The notes under the pieces are model-generated. The model saw only the letters and a program-made list of their open reading frames with translations, ran no database searches and was not told the origin of the DNA. The position numbers and the translations under genes were made by a program. Positions 1 to 8,600 of a stretch of 46,572 bases of DNA are shown piece after piece. The stretch is from Paractinoplanes atraurantiacus (lineage in GTDB: Bacteria; Actinomycetota; Actinomycetes; Mycobacteriales; Micromonosporaceae), in assembly GCF_900215205.1 (NCBI RefSeq), contig NZ_OBDY01000047.1:1-46572 (forward strand), given 5' to 3'. Each line of letters opens with the position of its first letter. The first letter of the stretch is position 1.

Positions 1-60
1 GGGCGAGGGTGAAGGGCTAGGGGCGAGGGGGCGATGGGCGAAGGGCGGCGGGTTCAGGGG

Positions 61-1269
61 TCAGGTGCTGGGGCGGTTGCCGGTGGGGATGGTTATCGGG
101 GTGTAGGTGGCTGAGGTGCCGTTGTTGAGGAACAGCATGGCCAGGCCGCGGACGAAGCGGTCGAACATGGAGAAGCCGCTCGGGATGATGGGGGACAGGC
201 CCTCGCGGAAGGCCACGTACGCGGGCCAGCCGACCTCGATCACGGCGCGTGAGGCGTAGTCGCGGGGCAGGCGCAGCCAGTCGCCGATGCGGTCGCTGAG
301 CAGGTAGCGGGCGAACTCGCGCTGGAAGCCCCGGGTGACGCCGAGGTCGACCTGCGAGGTGAGGCCGAGCAGGATGTCGGCCAGGTTGATGCCTTCGGGG
401 GTCGGAGCCAGGAGCGGGGTCAGCGCGTACGCCGATTGCTGCTCCGCCGCGGCCCAGGTGGCCGGGATGAAGTCGTCGCGCACGCCCAGCAGGTGCAGCG
501 CCACCTGCCATTGGTGCAGGAAGGCCTCGTCCTCGGCGGCCGAGATCCGCAGGCCCCACGATTTCATCTCGCGCCGGACGAACGTGCCCAGGCTGTGGAA
601 GGTGATCAGGATGTCGCCGTTGCTGATCGGGACGAAGTCGTCGGTGACCGCGCGCCATCCGGGGGACTGGGGCAGCAGATGCCGTACCGCCGCATGGGTC
701 AATCGGGTCTTGTTGGAGGTGACCACGAAGTGGCCGGTCGGCTGGAACGCGTCGACGGCGTTCAGGTCGTATCCGTAGGTGAAGGTCTTGGCCGCCCGGG
801 CCTTCATGTCGGCGCCGCCCTCGGACCAGTAGACGTTGCGGGCCTCGCGCGGGATGACCGTGCTCATGATGCCGCTGCCCAGGCCGTAGAGCAGGAACAG
901 ATACATGCTCATCCGCTTGTTGAACTGGGCCGCGCGGGCGAGTTTGGCCTGGTCGGTCCAGGACGGCAGCGTGTTGTGCCGCTGGAGCCAGGCGGTGAGC
1001 GGGGCGGGCAGGCCGGCCGGTAAGGCGTCGCCGTTCTCGATCCACGAGTCGAACGCGGTGTTCACCGCCGGGATCTGGCCGTTCTCCAGGAGCGAGGCCA
1101 CGAGCGGGTCGGTGTCGTCGTCCCAGACGCCCCAGGGGTCGCTGACGGTGTCGGTCGCCGCGATCGAGCCGGCCGACGACCAGGCCCACGCCGTGGACGG
1201 GGCCGCCACCCCGGCCAGGCCCAGCGCGGCACCGAGGGTCAGGACGCGTCTCCTGCTGAGATTCTGCAT
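61..1269 (-). CDS. Latex-clearing-protein-like (Lcp/MpaB family) secreted haem oxygenase
   Basis: The 402-residue product begins with a twin-arginine signal (SRRRVLTLGAALG, residues 5-17, then an Ala-rich stretch to about residue 30), so Tat export is expected. The rest matches the MpaB/Lcp oxygenase family (DUF2236). It has an R-L-T-H-A-A-V-R segment (R189, H192, R196) and a later T-F-H-S-L-G-T-F segment (H225), which I read as the conserved haem-pocket Arg and the axial His region of rubber oxygenases. Length is close to known Lcp proteins (about 400 residues). Known family members cleave cis-1,4-polyisoprene with a b-type haem. Substrate here is inferred; other MpaB proteins act on different substrates. 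The gene is last in a minus-strand run and has its own promoter region upstream (1270-1380). Confidence 0.8.
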   Translation of the reverse strand: MQNLSRRRVLTLGAALGLAGVAAPSTAWAWSSAGSIAATDTVSDPWGVWDDDTDPLVASLLENGQIPAVNTAFDSWIENGDALPAGLPAPLTAWLQRHNTLPSWTDQAKLARAAQFNKRMSMYLFLLYGLGSGIMSTVIPREARNVYWSEGGADMKARAAKTFTYGYDLNAVDAFQPTGHFVVTSNKTRLTHAAVRHLLPQSPGWRAVTDDFVPISNGDILITFHSLGTFVRREMKSWGLRISAAEDEAFLHQWQVALHLLGVRDDFIPATWAAAEQQSAYALTPLLAPTPEGINLADILLGLTSQVDLGVTRGFQREFARYLLSDRIGDWLRLPRDYASRAVIEVGWPAYVAFREGLSPIIPSGFSMFDRFVRGLAMLFLNNGTSATYTPITIPTGNRPST

Positions 1270-1293
1270 TCGCTTACCTCATTCCAACTAGGG

Positions 1294-1377
1294 CTCCACC
1301 ACATGTCACGATCATGCTTCGACGGTCATCAATGTGTGATTTCCCGTTAACATAGCGCCATGTGGTGGAGGGGGCAA
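1294..1377 (-). promoter_or_regulatory. Promoter and 12-bp inverted repeat upstream of the Lcp-like gene
   Basis: CTCCACCACATG at 1294-1305 is repeated as its exact reverse complement at 1359-1370. On the minus strand a plausible promoter overlaps the right arm: TTGCCC (1372-1377), a 17-base spacer, then TATGTT (1349-1354). The right arm therefore fills the -35/-10 spacer and the left arm lies about 40 bases downstream of the expected start, with centres 65 bp apart. This layout suits a repressor that binds two half-sites or loops DNA. The promoter boxes are weak consensus matches and the regulator is unknown. Confidence 0.5.
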
Positions 1378-1380
1378 GCG

Positions 1381-2559
1381 TCAGCCGTAGACCTGGCAGG
1401 GGACGTCGGCCGCGGCCTCCGGCCGGCTGCCGAGCGCCACCGCGACGGTGACGCGGTTGTTGACCTCGTCCGACTCGGCGATCTCGTCGTCCGGGTCTAC
1501 CCGCGCGGTCAGGACGTGCGTGCGGTTGTAGTCGCCCGGATCGAGGTCGGCCTGCATGGCGGTGACGGCGGTGCCGTCGCTGATTCCGGAGCTTCCCCGC
1601 CCGGTGATCCCGGTCCGGCTGCTCAACCGGAACGGCACCAGGCGCCGGACCGGTGCGACGCCGGCGTTCAGGATGGCCAGATCGACCGCGAGGACGTCGG
1701 CGCCGCTGAGCGCGCCGTTCCGTACGACCGAGCAGCGCAGCTTCGCCGTGGACAGCGTGAGGTCGGGGCGAGGCTCCGGAGGGCCGGTGGTGGTCTCGGA
1801 GGGTGTCGGTGTCGTGCCCCGGCCGGTGAGCGTGATCCGAGACGCCGGGCCCTTCAGGTTCTGGTGGATCACGAGTTTGGCCGTGCCGTCCTCGGCGCCC
1901 GTGTAGGCGATGCGGATCTCGCAGCTCTTCTTGGGCTGCAGGCGCTGACCGGCGCAGCCGCCGTCGTGCTGGAAGAGCCGGGCGCCGGTTCCGGTGAACT
2001 CCACCTCGCCGATGGCCAGCGTCTTGCGGCCGGTATTGGTGACGACGACGGGGCCACAGGGACCGGGCCCGCAGGCGAGCTTGGTGGGCGTGACCCGGAT
2101 GCACAGCGTCCCCTCGCACGTGCCGCCGGTGGCCGGAGGTGAGGTGGTGGGTGTTGTGCCACCGCCGCTGCCGCCGCCTTTACGCGGGCCGGGCACGGGC
2201 GGGAAGATGTCGACGCCCGGGCCGGCCGCCACGCTGACGGCACGGCCGCCGCCATAGGTGAGCAGCAGCGCGATGACCGTGATGGCGACCGCGGCGCCGG
2301 CCCGCACGTTCAGCCACGGCCCGGCCACGGTGAACAGCGCCGCCACCACAGTGCCGATGACCGCCCCGAGCAGCCGGGTCTCGGCCGAGCCGTCGAAGGC
2401 GGCGGCGAGCAGGGCGCCGCAGACGCCGGCGAGGATCTCGAACAGAAGGGCGGCGCCGAAGGGCTGTGCCCGGGCGCCGGGGCTTGCCGCGTCACGGGCG
2501 CCGGGCGTAGCGTCTCCCGCGAGCGGTACGGTCGGGTCTTCCTGCCATGAGGTTCGCAT
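1381..2559 (-). CDS. Membrane-anchored protein with HYDIN/CARDB-type beta domains
   Basis: The 392-residue protein has a short cytoplasmic N-terminus, two or three hydrophobic segments at about residues 38-110 (ILAGVCGALLAAAF, AVIGTVVAALFTVAG, AVAITVIALLLTYGG), a Gly/Pro/Thr-rich linker (about 120-145) and a C-terminal extracytoplasmic half. The latter looks like two Ig-like modules: an ASPM/HYDIN-like one with paired Cys (VTNTGRKTLAIGEVEF) and a CARDB-like one (DLTLSTAKLRCS, then ILNAGVAPVRRLVPF and DEIAESDEVNNRVTV). Such domains bind proteins or surfaces; no enzyme motif is visible. It lies on the same strand as the Lcp-like gene, 111 bp upstream of it. Specific function unknown. Confidence 0.7.
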   Translation of the reverse strand: MRTSWQEDPTVPLAGDATPGARDAASPGARAQPFGAALLFEILAGVCGALLAAAFDGSAETRLLGAVIGTVVAALFTVAGPWLNVRAGAAVAITVIALLLTYGGGRAVSVAAGPGVDIFPPVPGPRKGGGSGGGTTPTTSPPATGGTCEGTLCIRVTPTKLACGPGPCGPVVVTNTGRKTLAIGEVEFTGTGARLFQHDGGCAGQRLQPKKSCEIRIAYTGAEDGTAKLVIHQNLKGPASRITLTGRGTTPTPSETTTGPPEPRPDLTLSTAKLRCSVVRNGALSGADVLAVDLAILNAGVAPVRRLVPFRLSSRTGITGRGSSGISDGTAVTAMQADLDPGDYNRTHVLTARVDPDDEIAESDEVNNRVTVAVALGSRPEAAADVPCQVYG

Positions 2560-2639
2560 CGGTGGGCCGCCGTTCCGTGGCCGGCCGCCGGGTGACGGCC
2601 GCGAACGAACAGCGTGCCCAGGCCGCCTTATCGGAGTGC

Positions 2640-5458
2640 TTATACGCCGGCTACAGGCTGTGCCGCGATGAGCCGCAGACCCTCGGTGACCAGCGGGCGC
2701 CAGTCGGACTTCGCGCCGCTCAGCCAGGCCTCGCGAGCGCGGTCATCGCCGAGGACGGCGCTGACCTCAGCCCGGGCCGTGGCGACCCAGCGGTCGAGGA
2801 ACGGGAACTGGCCGGTGCCGGCCAGGTCGCGCAGGGCGGCTCCGGCACCGAGGAAGCGCGCGGCCGCCAGGTGCCGCCCCCGGTTCGTCAGCAGGAAACC
2901 GGTCAGCATGAAGGTCTGCGACAGGCCGAGCACCGCGCCGAGCCGGGCGAAGATCACCAGCGCGCTCCGGAGGGCGACGCCGGCCTGCTCGTGATCGCCG
3001 CCGACCCAGTAGGCGCCGCCCCGGAGCAGACAGTTCCAGCCGGCGGCCTCGAGGTCACCGACGGGCGTGAGCGCGGCGTCGGACCGGTGAGTGCAGTCGA
3101 TCGCGGTCACCCAGTCCTCGCGGGACAGGGACAAGGTAGACCGGAAGATCAGCGCCCAGCCGAGCTCCCAGGCCGCGCCTGACTCCGTGGCCACTGCCTC
3201 CGCCTCGGCCAGCAGCCTGTCGGAGCGGTCGAAATCCTCCGCCCACTGCGTGATGAAGCCCTGATAGTTCAGCGCGTGGGACAGGCCGGCCGCGTCACCT
3301 GCCGCGCGGCTGAGCGCCTCGGCCTGCGCGCAGGCCTCCGTCGCGCGTTCCGCGTCGCCCTGGAGCACGGCCAGGGTGGTGACACCCATCAGGACCCGGG
3401 TGCGGACCGGGGCGGTGAGCTCGCCCGCCGCCAGCGCCCGTTCCAGCCACTGCCGGCCCTCCCGGTACAGCCCGGTCAGGTCCCAGAACGGATAGATCGC
3501 CCCGGCCAGCCGGCCGGCCTCCTCGGCCCGGCCGGTCTCCAGGAACCAGGCCAGCGCCGCCCGCAGGTTGTCGTGCTCGGCCGCCAGCCGTTCGAGCCAG
3601 GCCGGCTGGTCGGCGCCGCGCAGGCCGTCCGCGGCCTGCTTGGCCAGCGTCTGGAAGTAGGCGCCGTGCCGGGCCCGCAGCGCGTCGACCAGCCCGCGCC
3701 GCCGCAGCTCGCGCGCCCCGTAGTCGCGCAGCGTCTCCAGCAGCCGGTAGCGGTACGCGGCCGCCGTGGCCGGCGCCTCGGCCTGCACGAACGACTTGTC
3801 GACGAGCCGGTCGAGCACCTGCGACATGTCGACCTCGGACGCGAGGAGCGCGCAGACGGCCTCGGCCGCCTCGAAGGTGAACCCGCCGACGAACACCGCG
3901 AGACCGTCGAAGATCGTCTGCTCGGCCTCGGTCAGCAGGTCGTAACTCCAGTCGATCACCGCCCGGAGCGTGCGGTGCCGGTCCTCGCCGCCGCGCTCAC
4001 CCGCCTCGAGCAGACAGAACCGGTCGGCCAGCCGTTCGGCGACCTGCGCCACGCCGAAGGCGCCCATGCGGGCCGCGGCCAGCTCGATGGCGAGCGGCAT
4101 GCCGTCGAGTCGCCGGCAGACGTGGGCCACGGCCGGCGCCACCTCCGGGGTCAGCCGGAAGCCGGGCCGGGCCGCGGCGGCACGCTCGGCGAACAAGAGC
4201 ACGGCGTCGGCCCGCACCAGGCCGGACAGGCGGGACACGTGCTCCCCGGCCACGCGCAGCCGCTCCCGGCTGGTGCAGATCATCCGCAGCCGGGGACAGC
4301 CGCGCAGCAGCCGCGTGACGAAGCGGGCCACGTCGTCGGCGAGGTGCTCGCAGTTGTCCAGGATGATCAGAGTCGCTCGTTCCGCAGGGCGGCGACGATC
4401 TGATCGAGACGGTCGCGTTCGGGATGTTCGGGGATGCCCAGCACCTGGGCGGTGGTCGGCACGATCAGCCGCGGATCGAGCAGCGGCGAGAGCTCGACCA
4501 GCCACACACCGCCCGGGAAGTCGCCGCGCAGGTCGCGGGCCACCTCGGTGGCGAGGCGGCTCTTCCCGGCGCCGCCGGCCCCGACGATCGACACCAGCCG
4601 GGCGCTGCTCAGGTGGTGGCTCAGGGTGGCGCGGTCGGCGGCCCGCCCGACGAAGCTGGTCAGCGGGCTCGGCAGGTTGTCCCGGCGGCGCCGCGGGGCG
4701 GGCTCGGCGGACAGGGTGGGGTCGTGGCGGAGGATCCGTACGCGCAGGTCCCGCAGCTCGGGGCCGGGGTCGAGGCCGAGCTCGGCCGACAGCAGCGCGC
4801 CGATCCGGTCGTACTCGGCGAGCGCCTCGGACTGGCGGCCGGACCGGTAGAGGGCGAGCATGAGCTGCCGGCGGGGCCGCTCGCGCAGGGGCTGCGCGGC
4901 GATGACGGCCGGGAGCCGCGCGCAGACGTCGTGGTGGCGGCCCGCGAGCAGGTCGGCGTCGACGGCGTCCTCCGCGGCCCGCGCGCGCAGCTCGGACAGC
5001 GTCGCGATCCGGGCCGCGGCGAAGTCGCGGCCGGCGACCTCGGGCAGTGCCTCGCCCCGCCACAGGCCCAGGGCGCGTTCGAGCAGGTCGATGGCCTCGG
5101 CCGCCTCTCCCGCGGCCAGCGCCCGGCGCCCGGCCGCGGCGAGCTCCTCGAAGACCTCGGCGTCCACGTTGCCGGGTGCGGCCTGCAGGACGTAGCCGGC
5201 GGAGCGCCGGGCCAGCAGCGGGGCCGGCTCGTCCGTACGCAGGAAGCGCCGCACCTCGCTGACGCGAACGTGCAGCATCTCGGCCGCGCTGCGCGGAGGT
5301 GACGGGCCCCAGAGGATGTCGATCAGACGGTCGGCCGGCACGACCTGGCGGGGGTGTACCAGCAGGGCGCAGAGCAGGGCCCGGTGCCGCGGGCCGCCCA
5401 GCGGCACCTCCCGGTCATGATCGGTCACCCGCAGGGGGCCGAGGACGGAGAAACGCAT
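2640..5458 (-). pseudogene. AfsR/SARP-type regulator with NB-ARC and TPR regions, split by a frameshift
   Basis: Reading from ATG 5458 (GGAGG four bases upstream), the first frame encodes an OmpR-like winged helix (MRFSVLGPLRVTDHDREVPL), a bacterial transcriptional activation domain (about 95-240) and the start of an NTPase domain with Walker A GAGGAGKS. It stops at 4367 after ALRNERL. The next frame resumes at once with ATLIILDNCEHL, the expected NB-ARC continuation, and runs to 2640 with a helical TPR-like C-terminus. A net loss of one base near 4375-4381 explains the break. Without it the protein would be about 939 residues, normal for the family. I see no slippery heptamer, so this is a mutation or sequencing error rather than programmed frameshifting. 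It is divergent from the GH92 gene, which it might have regulated. Confidence 0.75.
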
Positions 5459-5539
5459 GACGCCTCCAGCTCACCGCATGCCGGGCGGACAGGAAGTCGG
5501 GCGGCGGACAATATTTCGGGCCGATTTCCAGTTCCTTTC

Positions 5540-5554
5540 TTGACAACGTTGTCA
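5540..5554 (+). promoter_or_regulatory. LacI-family operator overlapping a -35 box of the GH92 gene
   Basis: TGACAACGTTGTCA at 5541-5554 is a perfect 14-bp palindrome with the central CG typical of LacI/GalR-family operators. With the preceding T it contains a consensus -35 hexamer, TTGACA (5540-5545), so a bound repressor would mask the promoter. No convincing -10 was found 16-18 bases downstream. The site is 57 bases before the GH92 start codon, which suggests sugar-responsive repression. No LacI-type gene is in the window. Confidence 0.65.
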
Positions 5555-5610
5555 TCGGCGGTCGAAGCTGACGATCTTCGATTCTGTCTGCCGTGCACAG
5601 TGGAGTCCGT

Positions 5611-8600
5611 ATGAAGTCAGTTCTGCCTCGACGGTGGGTGGCCGTCGCCGGTGTGTTTCTCCTACCGATAGGCCTGGTCGGGATCCCGTCCGTGGCCAGC
5701 GCCGCGGTCAAGCCCGGCAACTTCAGCTCCTCGTTCGAAACGGGCGACCAACAGCCCCTGGCCAGCACCGCCGAGGTCGGCGCGGACGGGCAGCCGGTGC
5801 AGGGAAACCTGAGCGGCTCGATCCGGACCGGGCTCCCCGGCAGCGTGCTCGGGCAGGTCACCGCGGTGACCGCCAGCGCCGAGAACCCGCCGAACGAGAC
5901 CGCCGTCAAGCTCAAGGACGGCGACTCGTCGACCAAGTGGCTCGTGTTCAGCACCACCGGCTGGGTCGCCTATCAGCTGTCGGCGCCGGTAACCGTCGTG
6001 AAATATTCGCTGACCTCGGCCAACGACGCGCCCGGGCGAGACCCCAAGGACTTCGCCCTGCAGGGGTCGAACGACGGCTCGGAGTGGACCGACGTCGACA
6101 AGCGGACCGGTCAGAGCTTCGGCGGCCGGTACGCGACGAACACGTACACCTTCACCAACACCACGCCGTACGCCTACTACCGGCTGAACGTCACCGCGAA
6201 CTCCGGTGACTCGCTGGTGCAACTGGCCGACTGGGACATCAGCGACGGCTCGAACGTGCTGCCGCCGGCCACCCCGATGGTCAGCGTCGTCGCCGACGGG
6301 CCGACCCGCGGGGCCAACATGCTGCCCAAGGCCGGGTTCACCGGTGTGGCGTCGCTGCGGTACTCCGGTGGCGCCCGGGAGGACGGCCGGTCGTACGCCA
6401 CCAACAAGCTCTTCGACGTGAACATCCCGGTCGGGCCGAAGTCGCGGCTGAGCTACAAGATCTTCCCCGAGCTCACGGGGGAGAACCTGCAGTATCCGTC
6501 GACCTTCGCGGCCCTCGACCTGCACTTCACCGACGGCACCTATCTGAGCAAGCGCTCACCGGTGGATCAGCACGGCAACGCGCTGACCGCGGCCGGGCAG
6601 GGCGCGGCCAAGGCGCTGTTCACCGACGAGTGGAACGCGGTGCAGTCCGACATCGGCGCCGTCGCCAACGGCAAGACCATCGACCGCATTCTTCTTTCGT
6701 ACGACAACCCGGGTGCCACGGCCTCGACGAGGTTCCAGGGCTGGCTCGACGACGTCACCGTCACCGGCACGCCGGCGGCGATCGACGGCTCGAAGCTCAC
6801 CAACTACGTCGACACGCGCCGCGGCACCAACGCGTCCGGCTCCTTCTCGCGCGGCAACAACCTGCCGCTGGCGGCCGTGCCGAACGGGTTCAACTTCCTC
6901 ACGCCGGTCACGAACGCCACTTCCAATTCCTGGGAGTACGAGTACCAGCGCGCCAACAACGCGGCCAACCTCCCGCTGTTGCAGGGCCTGGCCGTCTCGC
7001 ACGAGCCCAGCCCGTGGATGGGCGACCGCAACCAGATGTCGATCATGCCGGTGCTCGCGGGTGGCAACACCACCGGGCAGCCGAGCACCCGGGCCGTCCC
7101 GTTCAGCCACGACGACGAGATCGCCCGGCCCGACTTCTACAGCGTCAAGCTGCAGAACGGCCTGACCGCGCGGATGGCGCCGGCCGACCACGCCGCGATC
7201 ATGGACTTCACGTTCCCGGCCGGGCAGACCTCCGGTGCCCTCGTCTTCCACAACGGCACCTTCACGTACGCCGCGGACGGCACCTTCACCGGATGGGTGG
7301 ACAACGGCAGCGGGCTCTCCGCCGGCCGGAGCCGCATGTTCGTCTACGGCGCCTTCGACCGCGCGCCGATCGGCACCGCGGCCGCGTCCGCCTCGTTCGA
7401 CCTGGCGGCAGGCTCCACGGTCACCGTGCGTTTCGCGACCTCGTTCCTCTCGGTCGACCAGGCGCACAAGAACCTCGACCTCGAGGCCACCGGCAAGAGC
7501 TTCGACCAGATCCGGGCCGCCGCCACCGCCGCGTGGCAGGACCGGCTGGACCGGATCTCGGTGAAGGGCGCGACCGAGACGCAGCTGGTCACGCTCTACT
7601 CGAACCTGTACCGGCTCAACCTCTACCCGAACTCGCAGTCGGAGAACACCGGCACCGCGGCCGCGCCGCACTGGCAGTACGCGAGCCCGGTGTCGGCCGC
7701 GACCGGCACGTCGACCGCGACCACGACCGGCGCCAAGATCGTGGACGGCCAGATCTACGTCAACAACGGGTTCTGGGACACGTACCGCACGGTGTGGCCG
7801 GCGTACACGCTGCTCTACCCGGACATCGCCGGGAAGATCGCCGACGGCTTCGTCCAGCAGTACCGCGACGGGGGCTGGGTCGCCCGGTGGTCGTCGCCCG
7901 GCTACGCCGACCTGATGACCGGCACGAGTGCGAACGTGGCGCTCGCCGAGGCGTACGTCAATTATGTCGATCTTCCCGATCCTCTCGCGGCCTACGACTC
8001 GGCCGTGAAGGACGCGACGGTGGCCTCGGGCCGCAGCGCGGTGGGGCGCAAGGGCATCGAGACCTCGCTGTTCCTCGGCTACACGCCGACCACGACCGGC
8101 GAGTCGGTGTCCTGGGCCCTCGAAGGCTTCATCAACGACTACGGCATCGGCAACATGGCGTACGACCTCTCGCGTGACCCGGCCACCCCGAAAGCGCGAC
8201 GGGCGCAGCTCGCCGAGGAGTCGACCTACTTCCTCAACCGGGCCCGCAACTACGTCAACATGTTCGACCCCAAGTCGAAGTTCTTCCAGGGCCGCAGCGC
8301 CAACGGCACGTTCAACGACAGCAACCCGCTCGACTGGGGTGACGCCTACACCGAGACCAACGGCTGGAACTTCGCCTTCACCGCGCCGCAGGACGGGCAG
8401 GGCCTGGCCAACCTGTACGGCGGCCGGGACGCTCTGGAGAAGAAGCTCGACGAGTTCTTCGCGACGCCGGAGAAGGCCGACCACCCGGGCGGCTACGGCG
8501 GCATCATCCACGAGATGCTCGAGGCGCGCGCCGTGCGCATGGGCCAGCTCGGCATGAGCAACCAGCCCTCACACCACATTCCCTACATGTACGACTACGT

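Noticed and set aside
1..60. G-rich stretch at the window edge
   Set aside because: Runs of GGG and GGGG could form a quadruplex, but with no neighbouring context no feature can be supported.
4367..4390. Programmed -1 frameshift in the SARP gene
   Set aside because: No slippery heptamer or strong downstream structure was found; a deletion or sequencing error is simpler.
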